Source: Algoriphagus sp. A40 (lineage in GTDB: Bacteria > Bacteroidota > Bacteroidia > Cytophagales > Cyclobacteriaceae). From it: a stretch of DNA of 60,375 bases. Positions 35,777-45,298 of the stretch are shown here, piece after piece (the first letter of the stretch is position 1; each line of letters starts with the position of its first letter). The notes under the pieces are model-generated. The model did not search any database and was not told the origin of the DNA. It saw only the letters and a list, made by a program, of their open reading frames with translations. Location: assembly GCF_002002735.1 (NCBI RefSeq), contig NZ_MUNY01000063.1:1-60375 (forward strand), in the 5' to 3' direction. The position numbers and the translations under genes are program-made.

Positions 35777-36283
35777 ATGGAATCCAAACATTCGGCTCAG
35801 AGACTTTCCAAGGCAGCACTTGACTATCAAAAAAAGATGACCAATCCGATAGTCTTTTGGTTTGTCATGTTGGTCAAATTACCCTCAGCAATTTTTTGGC
35901 GACTTCGGATCAAAACCCTAACTCCTGAAAAATGCCAGGTCAGCATTCCTTATTTCTGGCGCTCTCAAAACCCTTTCAAATCCATCTACTTCGCAGCTTT
36001 GGCAGGTGCCGCAGAATTAAGCACTGGAGCACTTTGTCAATTGGCTTTGGCTGGAAAAGGCCAGTTCAGCATGTTGGTGGTGGATTTTCGGGCAGAATAT
36101 TTCAAAAAAGCCAATTCTAAAATCACCTTTTCCTGTGAGCAGGGATCTGAATTATTTGATTTGATTGAAGGCATGAAAGTTGGAGAAACAGCTCAACTGA
36201 CGATGATTTCCACCGGGACAAATCCTTCCGGGGAAATGGTTGCCAGATTTTTTGTCACCTGGTCTTTCAAGCGGAAAAGTTAA
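35777..36283 (+). CDS. DUF4442-type hotdog protein
   Basis: Protein of 168 residues that matches the DUF4442 family, related to PaaI-like hotdog thioesterases (SIYFAALAGAAELSTGAL, then VVDFRAEYFKKANSKITFSC). The active-site residues of typical thioesterases are not evident. Cytosolic. Its stop overlaps the stop of the convergent CarboxypepD_reg-like gene by 4 bases. Confidence 0.78.
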   Translation: MESKHSAQRLSKAALDYQKKMTNPIVFWFVMLVKLPSAIFWRLRIKTLTPEKCQVSIPYFWRSQNPFKSIYFAALAGAAELSTGALCQLALAGKGQFSMLVVDFRAEYFKKANSKITFSCEQGSELFDLIEGMKVGETAQLTMISTGTNPSGEMVARFFVTWSFKRKS

Positions 36284-37011
36284 TGTCCCAGATAGGATTC
36301 TATCCGGATAAATTCCTTCAAACTGGCAACTACACGGTCTTTGGACCAATCCAAAAACTCATGCTCCAGATGAAATTCATTGAACCGAATGATCATTTCA
36401 TCCCAGTCTTTCCGGTCCAACTTGTATGAGGTCATCATTTCATTTCGGATTGAATCAGAATCAATGACCTCCAGGTATCCTTGTCTTCTTTTGATCCATT
36501 CCAGGCGCTCTTCATATCTTCTGAGTTGGGTATTTCTCTTGGAAAAATAACTGATCGGGCCATAGATAGCTAATCCGCCGCCGCCATCAGACGTGCCTGT
36601 TCCCATGCTTACTTGCTTTGAAAGGCTTTTTTCCGCCTCGGGTTCATTCTCGGCCAAATACAGTTTCCCGTCCTTAAACCTGAATTTATAAGGTTCAGCC
36701 TCTACCTGAAAGGTCGGAAGAAGCCTGGCTTTGTCCTGAATTTGAATCAAAAGAAAACGGTCCGAGCCGAGAAGAATGCGCTGGTCTATAAATCCCGGAA
36801 AACTCAGAATCAAGGTGTCTCCAGCAGTCCCTTCAAGTGAAAAATATCCCCTCGAATTGGTGATAACACTTTCTTTATTCAAAATGGAAACTGTGACACC
36901 TTCCAAATATTTTTTATCAAAAGCGTCCAGTACATTTCCAGAATAGCTGATTTGAGCAATTGCTGAAAATGTAAACAGGAAGAAAACTATCAGGAAAACA
37001 GGGACTTTCAT
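36280..37011 (-). CDS. CarboxypepD_reg-like secreted protein
   Basis: Protein of 243 residues with a signal peptide ending AIAQ (about residue 20). Residues about 22-95 form a carboxypeptidase-regulatory-like beta sandwich (ISYSGNVLDAFDKKYLEGV, NSRGYFSLEGTAGDTLILSF), as found at the N-terminus of TonB-dependent receptors. The rest is helical and charged, with no barrel. Likely periplasmic. Function unknown. Confidence 0.75.
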   Translation of the reverse strand: MKVPVFLIVFFLFTFSAIAQISYSGNVLDAFDKKYLEGVTVSILNKESVITNSRGYFSLEGTAGDTLILSFPGFIDQRILLGSDRFLLIQIQDKARLLPTFQVEAEPYKFRFKDGKLYLAENEPEAEKSLSKQVSMGTGTSDGGGGLAIYGPISYFSKRNTQLRRYEERLEWIKRRQGYLEVIDSDSIRNEMMTSYKLDRKDWDEMIIRFNEFHLEHEFLDWSKDRVVASLKEFIRIESYLGH

Positions 37012-37166
37012 CGGATCTGCAAGTTAAGACTTTGAAATCCCAGTCGGAAAAAGTGACCGTTAAAGTAACTTAATGCCCTGGCTTCAAATTGGTCTCGCTC
37101 CTATCAATAGGTGTTAAAGCTCGGAAAGGACCAATCCAGAAATAGACTTTTTTCTGTCAATCTGGT

Positions 37167-37174
37167 TAATTTCG
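37167..37174 (+). promoter_or_regulatory. Putative -7 promoter box before gluQ
   Basis: TAATTTCG fits TAnnTTnG, 94 bases before the ATG at 37268. No clear -33 element. Confidence 0.33.
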
Positions 37175-37267
37175 CCGGATGAAATCGAGCTTAACTAAAG
37201 CAATACCCGGAGGTATGATAATCAAGAATGCGAGATTCCATGTGACCTATAAAACAATTATCACCAC

Positions 37268-38146
37268 ATGACTTTTAGTCTGACCCGAATCGCCCCTACT
37301 CCAAGTGGATTTTTGCACCTTGGAAATGCCTATTCCTTTTTGGTTACCAAAGCACTTGCGGAAAAACACGGAACCAAAATCCTACTCCGCATCGATGATT
37401 TGGACCGAGAAAGATTTCGGACAGAGTATGTGGAGGACGTTTTTGAGACTCTGGACTTTCTGGAAATCAAAATTGACCAAGGGCCAAAAAACCTCAGAGA
37501 ATTTGAAACTGAGTGGTCACAGATTCACAGAATGGAGAAATACAGGGAGACATTGGCCAAATTAAAGGCGAGTAGAAAGGTATTTGCCTGTGATTGTTCC
37601 CGGAAAAAAATCCAGCAATTGGATCCTTCTGGGTACTATTTGGGCCAATGTCTGGAGCGAAGACTGTCTTTGGAAAAACCAGAAGTTGCTTGGCGCATGG
37701 ATACCTCAGAGTCTGATTTCCTCCATTTTATGGAATATCCCGATCAACAGAAATCGGCGTTAATTCAGCAGGATTCCATGTTTTACATGGTTCGGAAAAA
37801 AGACGGTTTGCCTTCCTATCACCTTTCTTCGCTGGTGGATGATCTACATTTCGGTGTGGATTTAATTGTGAGAGGCAATGATTTATTTCCCTCTTCACTA
37901 GCTCAACTAGATCTGGCAAGGAATCTGGATTTGGAAAAATTCAGCCAAATCACTTTTCACCATCATTCTCTAATTCGGGGCCCAAAACAGGAAAAACTCT
38001 CCAAGTCTGATGGGGCAACTTCTATTCAATTTTTAAGGAAAGAAGGCAAAAAGCTGACAGATATTTTTGAAATCCTGGGAAAATTAGCAGGAACTGGAGA
38101 GCAGGTCACTTCTTTCGAAGAGTTCAAATCGACTATAAAAATTTAG
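37268..38146 (+). CDS. gluQ: Glutamyl-Q tRNA(Asp) synthetase
   Basis: Truncated glutamyl-tRNA-synthetase-like enzyme of 292 residues lacking the anticodon-binding domain. It should attach glutamate to queuosine 34 of tRNA(Asp). The class I signature RIAPTPSGFLHLGNA (HLGN at 17-20), the KLSKS motif (about 243-247), and the zinc-site pattern CDC ... YYLGQC (near 109-127) that marks GluQ proteins are all visible. No dksA or queuosine gene is adjacent. Confidence 0.85.
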   Translation: MTFSLTRIAPTPSGFLHLGNAYSFLVTKALAEKHGTKILLRIDDLDRERFRTEYVEDVFETLDFLEIKIDQGPKNLREFETEWSQIHRMEKYRETLAKLKASRKVFACDCSRKKIQQLDPSGYYLGQCLERRLSLEKPEVAWRMDTSESDFLHFMEYPDQQKSALIQQDSMFYMVRKKDGLPSYHLSSLVDDLHFGVDLIVRGNDLFPSSLAQLDLARNLDLEKFSQITFHHHSLIRGPKQEKLSKSDGATSIQFLRKEGKKLTDIFEILGKLAGTGEQVTSFEEFKSTIKI

Positions 38147-38205
38147 GTCCGAGCAAGATGCCCGGACCCAATTTCAAATTTCAAATTTCAATTTTAATCC
38201 TCAAA

Positions 38206-39690
38206 TCACTGGTATTTCGCCGGCTGATTGGGCTCAACTGAAGACTTCTGGATAAACACACGGATATCCTCATTGGATGTCGCCAGGTCTTCAGCTCTCA
38301 AATACATCATATGGCCTGATCGGTACCCTTTGAAATCAATTCTATCCTTCATTTTGCCATTTGGATCAATGTGCCAAGTGCTGTATTTCGCATTGAAATA
38401 GTCCGTGCCTCCGTCAAAATAACCGGATTGAACCATCAAATGCAGGTAAGGATTCTGACGCATGGCAGTTCCCAAGTCGTATCCAGTGGTTTCATTGGTT
38501 CTGTCCCAAGGGTGCACCGGACCGAATAAATTGTAAGTCAGATCCGTATTAAACTTCAGGACATTTTTCGCATAAATCTGGAAAGCCGGAGCAAAAGCAT
38601 GATTCCAGCTGGTCAATGCCGGATCAAAGTCATAAGAGTCTCCGCCTTCCATTCTGTCAAAGCCTTTGTATCGGCTATCCAGACGGCCAATGGTCATTCC
38701 GTCACGCTCTCTCAACAATTCTTTCCAGAAAAAGCCGGTAGGAACCATCAGGTTATACTCCAGAATGGACTCCTTACTCAAACCTGAATAATAGGCCATT
38801 TTCGTGGCGATTGCATTTCTTTCTGAATCGGATAACAAGCCTCCCTTACTCATGGCTGGCAGGACTTCATTTAGGGCAAAAGGCTCTACGATTGCCAGCA
38901 ATTCATCCAAATCCTTGCTTTGAAGATCTGCTGGGAGCGCTTTGTGATACCAAGCTGTTGCGGCATAGTAGGGCCAGTAATTCGCCATTTTCACCGGACC
39001 TCCGCGCTCAATTCCCATGTCGGTCGGCGACACCAAAATCACTCCGTTGAAGTACATCCAGTGGGAATTTTGCAACTGCGAAACCAAACCAGCCACTCGC
39101 GTCGTGCCGTAGCTTTCCCCGATCAGATATTTTGGAGAGGCCCAACGGTTAACACGTGTCACGAAGGTATTTACCCAATCCGCCAAGTATTTGATGTCAG
39201 AATTGATTCCAAAAAAGGTCGCTTTCGGAGTATCCTCTTTTACAATTCTGGAATATCCCGTGTTTACAGGATCGATATAGACAATGTCCGCAACATCCAG
39301 GATAGAATGTGGATTCGCTTTGGTTCCATAAGGCTGTACCGGGTAGCCTTCCTCATCGATATTCAGGATCACCGGACCGGTATAAGCCAAATGCATCCAA
39401 ATCGAGGCGGAGCCCGGACCGCCATTGAAACTGATCACCAAGGGTCGCTTGGCTTTATCAGTGATGTCAGTCCTTTCGTAGTAAGTGTAAAAAAGAGAGG
39501 CAATCGGGTCTCCTTTCTCATCCCAGACCGGTTGGGTTCCGGCTGTGGCTTTGTACGGAACCCTTTTTCCTTTAATGGTTACTTCCGAGGTAGTTTCGAC
39601 TTTGGATTCCACTTCGATCTTCCGTTCAGTCTGTGCCCAGGTCAGCCCATAGCACACCAAAAACAAAATGCTTAGGTAAATTTTTCTCAT
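38206..39690 (-). CDS. S10-family serine carboxypeptidase
   Basis: Secreted serine carboxypeptidase of 494 residues, signal peptide ending TWAQ (about residue 20). Catalytic Ser lies in IGESYGTTRVAG, substrate-binding FNGGPGSASIW in the early part, Asp in GYFDGGTDYF and His in SGHMMY near the end. Start taken at 39690, giving a clean signal peptide; upstream residues of the longer frame do not. Removes C-terminal residues from peptides in the periplasm or outside. Confidence 0.9.
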   Translation of the reverse strand: MRKIYLSILFLVCYGLTWAQTERKIEVESKVETTSEVTIKGKRVPYKATAGTQPVWDEKGDPIASLFYTYYERTDITDKAKRPLVISFNGGPGSASIWMHLAYTGPVILNIDEEGYPVQPYGTKANPHSILDVADIVYIDPVNTGYSRIVKEDTPKATFFGINSDIKYLADWVNTFVTRVNRWASPKYLIGESYGTTRVAGLVSQLQNSHWMYFNGVILVSPTDMGIERGGPVKMANYWPYYAATAWYHKALPADLQSKDLDELLAIVEPFALNEVLPAMSKGGLLSDSERNAIATKMAYYSGLSKESILEYNLMVPTGFFWKELLRERDGMTIGRLDSRYKGFDRMEGGDSYDFDPALTSWNHAFAPAFQIYAKNVLKFNTDLTYNLFGPVHPWDRTNETTGYDLGTAMRQNPYLHLMVQSGYFDGGTDYFNAKYSTWHIDPNGKMKDRIDFKGYRSGHMMYLRAEDLATSNEDIRVFIQKSSVEPNQPAKYQ

Positions 39691-39768
39691 AGGTAGTTTT
39701 CTAAGTTCATTCAAAAAATAGGGAGGAAATCTGATTCCTTAAGCCGGAATTTACAGGAGTGGAAATTC

Positions 39769-40497
39769 TCAGGCATTTTCCCTAGTACTCGAACCCACCA
39801 GTTTGGCAATTACAACTGCTGGGTAAAGTACTCCGGTAGTCGAAAGCATCACTGCCAGCATTTTGGACATAATATTGACAGGGGTGTAATCACCAAAACC
39901 AACTGTTGTGAGGGAAACCAAACTGAAATAAATGTAGGTCGAAAAATCCTGGTCTATTCCTGACAGTTCTTTGACTGGAATATCCTTGGAAATACCAGAA
40001 ATAGAGGACCCCAGGCTGATCTGGATCACTTCCAAAGCAAAGGCCCCAAGGATTGCCACCAATAAATAGACGTTGATAGCCCCGATAATACGATACAGAT
40101 TAATCTCATAATTCCTGAATAACAACCTGATATTCAGAAAAATAAAAACAAGCATGTTAAGCAAACCTATCAGCCGCTCGAGAAAGTAATATTCAACGGG
40201 AAGATTGCTGAGGCGAAGAATCCTAAGTACCAGTTGTGTGAAAAATAAAATCGTAGTAAGTGAGATAAGCAGCTTATTGTCAGAGGACCATATTCCCGTA
40301 AAAAACAGGAAAAGGAACACAAAGTTTACAAAAAGCATGTTGACATGTCCGTAATCAATCAGAATCGGTAAAATGAATACCGTAAAAACCAAAGCGATTA
40401 AGAGAACAACAAAACTGGCATCATTCAGCCAATAGTCCGTGAATTTCTTCAATGCTCTTTTTACGCGGTGAGGATGGGAAACTGCCTTATGTTCCAT
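39769..40497 (-). CDS. Potassium channel protein
   Basis: Membrane protein of 242 residues with about six hydrophobic helices. The pore loop TTVGFGDYTP carries the K+ selectivity filter (TVGFGD) between the last two helices. The four preceding helices do not show a regular Arg-rich voltage sensor. The ATG lies one base past the end of the phzF-like gene (stop at 40499), suggesting coupling on the minus strand. Confidence 0.88.
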   Translation of the reverse strand: MEHKAVSHPHRVKRALKKFTDYWLNDASFVVLLIALVFTVFILPILIDYGHVNMLFVNFVFLFLFFTGIWSSDNKLLISLTTILFFTQLVLRILRLSNLPVEYYFLERLIGLLNMLVFIFLNIRLLFRNYEINLYRIIGAINVYLLVAILGAFALEVIQISLGSSISGISKDIPVKELSGIDQDFSTYIYFSLVSLTTVGFGDYTPVNIMSKMLAVMLSTTGVLYPAVVIAKLVGSSTRENA

Positions 40498-40498
40498 T

Positions 40499-41299
40499 TC
40501 AAGAATTTATTTCCAATGTACCAACCAAAACCCGAACTGCATTTCCCCGGATCAAAACACGGTCATCATGTTTTTCAAGGAAAAGCTTCCCCCCTCTTTT
40601 ACTTGCCTGATAGGCTTTGAGCTGTGTTTTTCCGGTTTTTTGATTCCAATAATCCATCAAAGCACAATGTGCAAAGCCCGTCACAGGATCTTCCGAAACG
40701 CCGACATTCGGACCAAAAAAACGGCTCACAATATCATACACCCCTTCACCTCTGGCTGTGACAATAAATCCTTCCTCGCTGTTTTCAGCAATCTCTCCAA
40801 AATGTGGTATTAGTTCCCTGACAGCCTTTTCGCTTTCCAATTCAAAAATCCAATTCCTTCTCAGCTGTGCGGCCTGGACGATTCTTTTTCCAAAGAGCTC
40901 CGAACTGAACTTTGGATGTGTATCCGAAAATGTCGGAATCAATGGGAAATCCATCGTCAGCATATCACCTTCACCGGTAACTTTTAGCTCCCCGCTTCTA
41001 GTTTCAAACCGGATCACTTGGCCCTCATGTGCCCAGCCGGATTGTAGCATCCAAAAAGCCGATGCCAAGGTCGCATGTCCGCAGAGGTCAATTTCCAAGG
41101 TCGGGGTAAACCACCTCAGGGAAAAAACGCCGTGCTCGGAAGTTTTTTCCACAAAAGCTGTCTCACTCAGATTCATCTCCATGGCGATGGATTGCATTTG
41201 TTCTGCCGAAAGAGTCTCTTCAAGAAGGCATACTCCTGCCGGATTGCCAGAAAATGGCTTATCCGTAAAGGCATCGATTACTGAAATGGGGATTCTCAT
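40499..41299 (-). CDS. PhzF-family isomerase
   Basis: Protein of 266 residues with the PhzF diaminopimelate-epimerase-like fold. GNPAGVCLL near residue 20, the conserved Glu in LSETAFV (about 44-50), DLCGHATLASAFW (about 72-84), and the second-half mirror VSEDPVTGFAHCALMDYW are those of the family. The substrate is unknown; PhzF proteins outside phenazine clusters are common. It follows the DinB gene by three bases and precedes the channel gene. Confidence 0.9.
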   Translation of the reverse strand: MRIPISVIDAFTDKPFSGNPAGVCLLEETLSAEQMQSIAMEMNLSETAFVEKTSEHGVFSLRWFTPTLEIDLCGHATLASAFWMLQSGWAHEGQVIRFETRSGELKVTGEGDMLTMDFPLIPTFSDTHPKFSSELFGKRIVQAAQLRRNWIFELESEKAVRELIPHFGEIAENSEEGFIVTARGEGVYDIVSRFFGPNVGVSEDPVTGFAHCALMDYWNQKTGKTQLKAYQASKRGGKLFLEKHDDRVLIRGNAVRVLVGTLEINS

Positions 41300-41302
41300 C
41301 GG

Positions 41303-41818
41303 TTAATATCTCTCTTTGAAGATTCTAAAATGGTGGGTGAAATGTCCCGGAATGATCCAAAACAAGGCCCTTGGAGTAATTGGATTGCCGTTGGCTGTAC
41401 CGACATTGTCAATCACACTTTCATTCAAAGTGCTGATCAAAGTCAATAGAGCCTTTCTTTGAGCTTCGAAATCTTCTAAAAGAAGCTCAACCGGAACCTG
41501 CCCAAAACGTGCGTTGAGCACATACGGGTCCTGATCAAATCCGGGAAGGGAATTTTTTTCGCCTCTAGCAAAACACAAGGCACGAAAAGTCATGATGCGT
41601 TCTGTATCGATCATATGGCCCAAAACCTCCTTTGGAGTCCACTTTCCTTCGGCATAGGGCTTTTCACTCCACTCCTGTCCCTTTGATTGGAAAAGTTCCT
41701 TAAGATCCTTTACCTGCTGAAGGATCAGGTCTGTAAAATTTGCATCCGGTACCTTGGAGATGTAAGTGTCGAAGTAAGCCGAGTACTCGCCTTTTTTGGG
41801 AAGTGAAAATGTGTTCAT
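41303..41818 (-). CDS. DinB-like protein
   Basis: Four-helix DinB/YfiT-type protein of 171 residues. The segments WTPKEVLGHMIDTERIMTFR and PGHFTHHFRIFKERY hold the conserved His residues (one near 80, two near 163-164) that form the metal site of the family. Start taken at 41818; the longer frame overlaps the divergent peptidase gene. Many members act in thiol transfer or stress responses; the function here is open. Confidence 0.83.
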   Translation of the reverse strand: MNTFSLPKKGEYSAYFDTYISKVPDANFTDLILQQVKDLKELFQSKGQEWSEKPYAEGKWTPKEVLGHMIDTERIMTFRALCFARGEKNSLPGFDQDPYVLNARFGQVPVELLLEDFEAQRKALLTLISTLNESVIDNVGTANGNPITPRALFWIIPGHFTHHFRIFKERY

Positions 41819-41885
41819 GTAAAAATTACGTTGGGTTAAAACCTTATGGGATAAATTTAGGGTTAAGCTTAAAACCAAACTCACC

Positions 41886-43232
41886 ATGCGCAAAATATTA
41901 TTCACCCTTTTTCTGGGACTTATCGGTTGGAGTGCAATTGCCCAAACAACCATCAACCGAAATCCGGCAATTGAAAAGTTAGTCCTTGAGGTTTCAGCAG
42001 ATTCTCTCAAAAAATACATCTACGATCTTTCGGCTTTCAATACCCGACATACCTTGAGCACTGATGAAAAAAATGGCATGCCTTCATCCCAGCGCTACGT
42101 TTTATCCAAGTTCAACATTTTTGCAAAAGCATCCAATGGACGCATGACTGCCGAAATTGAAGAATTTGTCATTCCTGCTGATGGACGAAGAATCACCTCG
42201 GATTCAAAAGTTGCCAATGTAATCGCCACGCTCAAAGGCACCAACCCAGCTGATAACCGGATTTTCATTGTTTCGGGACACCTCGATTCCCGAAACAAAG
42301 ATGTCATGGATTCTACTGGCGGAGCTCCCGGAGCCAATGACGATGGTAGCGGCGTTGCAGCTGTGATCGAACTCGCGAGAGTCATGGCCAAAATGGAGTT
42401 TTCGGCAACCATTCTGTTTGTTGCATTTACCGGGGAAGAACAAGGGCTCAAAGGCGCAACTTACCTCGCAGACAAAGCCAAATCTGAAGGTTGGAACATT
42501 GCCGGTGTGCTAAACAATGACATTGTCGGAAACAGCAATTCCTCTGAAACCAATATCAGCGACAACACCAAGCTCCGTGTATTCTCGGAAACTATTCCCC
42601 TGGCAGAAGACGAGCAGCAGGCAGCACTCCGCCGATCCACCAATGCAGACAACGATAGCAAATCCCGTCAGCTCGCCAGATACATCAAAGAAGTGGGTGA
42701 ACTCTATGTAGACCAAATGGAGATCAAATTAATCTACAGAAGTGATCGATTTCTGCGTGGTGGAGACCAGACTCCATTTTTTAGAAATGGATTTACTGCG
42801 GTCCGGATGTCCGAAATGAACGAAAACTTCTACCACCAGCATGAAAATGTCCGGGTAGAAAATGGTATCCAGTACGGTGATTTGCCGGAATTCATGGATT
42901 TTGAATACCTGAGAAAAGTCTCTGCTGTAAACCTGGCCGCCGCAGCTTCCCTAGCCAATTCTGCAGGTATGCCTGAAGAAGTGAAAATTGATGTCCGCGG
43001 ATTAAGCAACAAATCAATTTTACTATGGAAAGCACCATCAATCGGAAAAGCAAAAGGCTATTACGTGTTGATGCGTGAGACTTCTTCACCGATGTGGGAA
43101 AAGAAATTCTTTACTACCGAGACGACCTTGACTCTACCCTATTCCAAGGACAATTACTTCTTTGCAGTACAGTCGGTCACTGAGACTGGGGAGGAAAGTC
43201 TTGCTGTGTTTCCTGTTCCGATTTCCAGATAA
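41886..43232 (+). CDS. M28-family secreted aminopeptidase (second copy)
   Basis: Zinc aminopeptidase of 448 residues, signal peptide ending AIAQ (about residue 19). Metal motifs are SGHLDSR (about 129-135), GANDDGSGVAAV (about 149-160) and GEEQGLKGA (about 185-193). The C-terminal part is a fibronectin-like beta segment. It differs in sequence from the M28 enzyme at 22.7 kb and lacks its PA insert. Divergent from DinB. Confidence 0.9.
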   Translation: MRKILFTLFLGLIGWSAIAQTTINRNPAIEKLVLEVSADSLKKYIYDLSAFNTRHTLSTDEKNGMPSSQRYVLSKFNIFAKASNGRMTAEIEEFVIPADGRRITSDSKVANVIATLKGTNPADNRIFIVSGHLDSRNKDVMDSTGGAPGANDDGSGVAAVIELARVMAKMEFSATILFVAFTGEEQGLKGATYLADKAKSEGWNIAGVLNNDIVGNSNSSETNISDNTKLRVFSETIPLAEDEQQAALRRSTNADNDSKSRQLARYIKEVGELYVDQMEIKLIYRSDRFLRGGDQTPFFRNGFTAVRMSEMNENFYHQHENVRVENGIQYGDLPEFMDFEYLRKVSAVNLAAAASLANSAGMPEEVKIDVRGLSNKSILLWKAPSIGKAKGYYVLMRETSSPMWEKKFFTTETTLTLPYSKDNYFFAVQSVTETGEESLAVFPVPISR

Positions 43233-43340
43233 TTGCTTTCTCACTTAATTAAATCAATTCTAAATTTTCTTCCTTAAATCAAAAACGGGGACAAATTGAC
43301 TCTTGATTTCGTTAAGTTTAAGTACTAAATTTTATCAACT

Positions 43341-43889
43341 ATGAAACAGAAAGAAATCGTAACGCTACAGCGTTCCCTACTTCCCGATACAGAAGCTCTA
43401 CTCAATAAGCAAGTGGAAATGGAGGGCAAGTCCTCTGCTTATTACCTATCTATGGCTTCTTGGTGCCACATGATGGGCTATGCAAACGGCGCCAAATACC
43501 TCTACACCCATGCTGATGAGGAAAGAATGCATATGATGAAAATCTTCCAGTATGTGAACGAGGCAGGAGGACATGCTATTCAGCCCGAAATCACCGGAAT
43601 CAGACATAATTTCAACTCACTGAGAGAGGTTTTTGAATTGATTTTGGAACACGAAATCAAGGTGACAAAATCCATCAATAGCATCGTCGATCATGCCTTT
43701 TCTGTAAAAGATTTCGCAACCTTCAGTTTCATGCAATGGTATGTGACCGAACAGCGGGAAGAGGAAACGATGTCAAGAAGAGCCTTGGAGCTTTTCGAAA
43801 TCATCGGAGAAGAAGGAATTGGCCTTTGGACTATCGATCAGGAACTGGGCAAGCTTCATGCTGCTGCAGGCAAAGAAACAGGTGAATAA
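43341..43889 (+). CDS. ftnA: Ferritin
   Basis: Non-haem ferritin of 182 residues. The four-helix bundle carries the ferroxidase residues in MEGKSSAYYL, ADEERMHMMKIF and WYVTEQREEE. The size and the single ferritin domain fit FtnA rather than Dps or bacterioferritin. It stores iron in a cytosolic 24-mer shell. A terminator follows at 43913-43952. Confidence 0.92.
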   Translation: MKQKEIVTLQRSLLPDTEALLNKQVEMEGKSSAYYLSMASWCHMMGYANGAKYLYTHADEERMHMMKIFQYVNEAGGHAIQPEITGIRHNFNSLREVFELILEHEIKVTKSINSIVDHAFSVKDFATFSFMQWYVTEQREEETMSRRALELFEIIGEEGIGLWTIDQELGKLHAAAGKETGE

Positions 43890-44209
43890 AAATCAATAGT
43901 GCACTTTTTGAAAAAGCGGTTCTGGATTATTTCCGGACCGCTTTCTTTTTTTCAATCCTGGTAGAACAACCCTTGAAGATTTTGGAGGGATCCCTAAACC
44001 TGCAGGTTTTTGGGAAAAGTCTTTTCTGGCATTTTTTGCAAAAAACAGAAAAAACAGAGCATTCCCTCCGCTTTTTGGCAGAAACAAAGAATTCGCAGGA
44101 ATACTGAATAATGATTATTGGTAAATCCGAAATTGGATAGAGTCCAGAATGGATTGGAAAAGTCATTGGCGAAAGAAGAGAAATACCTTTCTCAAAATCT
44201 CCAAACGCC
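43890..44209. other. Intergenic region after ferritin
   Basis: About 320 bases. It contains the ferritin terminator (43913-43952). Otherwise no gene or repeat is recognised. Confidence 0.55.
43913..43952 (+). terminator. Terminator after ferritin gene
   Basis: Stem AAAGCGGT (43913-43920) / ACCGCTTT (43937-43944), extended by further partial pairing inside, followed by CTTTTTTT. Confidence 0.82.
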
Positions 44210-44842
44210 ATGAAAAAATCTCAAATAACTTCGAAAAACAACCTTCTTTTTTGCAGCCTGGCATTTTTGTTTTTAGAAGGTTGCCTACTACTTCTGGTCA
44301 CTGCATTGGAAAACTCTATTACCATCTTTGTTGCCTTTTTGGGTGCGGGATGGTTTATGTGGACTTTTGTGGAATATGTAGTTCACAGGTTCCTGATGCA
44401 TGAATTGATTATACCAGGTCAAAAGGATGAACTATTTAACCACCACGAGCATCATCAACACCCTGGTGCCCTAGTTGTAGGCTGGAAACACAGGCTTCTC
44501 ACCGGTGTTTTGGGCATATTATTTTTGACATTGGCAATTTCTTTTCAAATCAATCCCTTCACTTTTTTTACAGGTTTTTTTATTGGATTTATGCTCTACA
44601 ATTTGCTGCATTACCTGCTTCACCGACCTCTTGGCAATATCATACTTCCTCAAGTCCAACGAGCCCATATACTCCATCATACCAGATATCCTCATTGCGG
44701 ATTCAGTTTCAGTACCATTTTTTGGGACTGGCTGTTTAATACTTTGCCGCCAAGAGAAGCGGAGGTTACAGAGCAAATGAAAAAGAACTATTTTAGCACC
44801 TACACTATAGTCTCTAAGCCAGGAAAAATACCTGCAGGATAG
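44210..44842 (+). CDS. Sterol-desaturase-like fatty acid hydroxylase
   Basis: Membrane di-iron hydroxylase of 210 residues. Histidine clusters HRFLMHE, NHHEHHQHP, HYLLHRP and HILHHTRYPHCGFS follow the family pattern of eight His around two irons; hydrophobic helices flank them. It would hydroxylate fatty acids or related lipids, for example acyl chains of sphingolipids. No cofactor partner gene is close. Confidence 0.87.
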   Translation: MKKSQITSKNNLLFCSLAFLFLEGCLLLLVTALENSITIFVAFLGAGWFMWTFVEYVVHRFLMHELIIPGQKDELFNHHEHHQHPGALVVGWKHRLLTGVLGILFLTLAISFQINPFTFFTGFFIGFMLYNLLHYLLHRPLGNIILPQVQRAHILHHTRYPHCGFSFSTIFWDWLFNTLPPREAEVTEQMKKNYFSTYTIVSKPGKIPAG

Positions 44843-45051
44843 CTTGAATTGAAATAAGTAAAAGGCATTTAATTGGATGTGGTCAGACAAATACAAAGAA
44901 ATCGTCTGAGGGGCATCAGGGAGACTACCTCCAATCAAGTCTCTTCGGAGTTTGATTTGAAAAAAATTAAACCAAGCAAATCAGGTTAGGCCCAATTTGA
45001 AACAAAATCTTTATAAAAAATGGATTGAAAATGAGTTGATTAAAAAAAAGC

Positions 45052-45076
45052 GGAGGCTGATGCCTCCCTTTTTTTT
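45052..45076 (+). terminator. Short hairpin terminator
   Basis: GGAGGC / GCCTCC stem around TGAT, followed by a run of T. It lies 210 bases after the hydroxylase stop and probably closes that transcript. Confidence 0.78.
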
Positions 45077-45149
45077 GCTTATAGAAATAGATAAATTAGA
45101 ATTGGAAAAGTACAAACATAATAAAAGGCAATTTTTTCTTTTCTTTATA

Positions 45150-45157
45150 TAATTTTG
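45150..45157 (+). promoter_or_regulatory. Putative -7 promoter box for the HTH regulator
   Basis: TAATTTTG fits TAnnTTTG, about 140 bases before the ATG. AT-rich surroundings make chance matches likely. Confidence 0.33.
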
Positions 45158-45298
45158 AATTATTTGTGGTTCTCGAAATATATTTAATAGTTTATTTTAA
45201 TCGATAAAATATAATTCTTTTGACTATTGAAACTGTATTTAACTTTTTATACATTCAATTACATTTTTACGTGAACGAACTTTTGACCAGCTTCAAAT

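Larger units (their letters stand above)
44843..45298. other. AT-rich intergenic region before the HTH regulator
   Basis: Contains a terminator at 45052-45076 and a -7-like box at 45150-45157. The remainder is AT-rich and without a recognised gene. Confidence 0.6.

Noticed and set aside
37179..37271. Thirty-codon mini-ORF whose stop overlaps the gluQ start (ATGA)
   Set aside because: A -7-like box (37167-37174) ends only five bases before its ATG, so transcription probably starts at or after the start codon; no conservation evidence is available.
38146..38168. Hairpin GGTCCG / CGGACC right after gluQ
   Set aside because: Six-base stem with a long loop and no T run, so not called as a terminator.
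38920..39675. Open frame of about 250 codons antisense to the S10 peptidase
   Set aside because: The peptidase strand has all catalytic motifs; the antisense translation has none.
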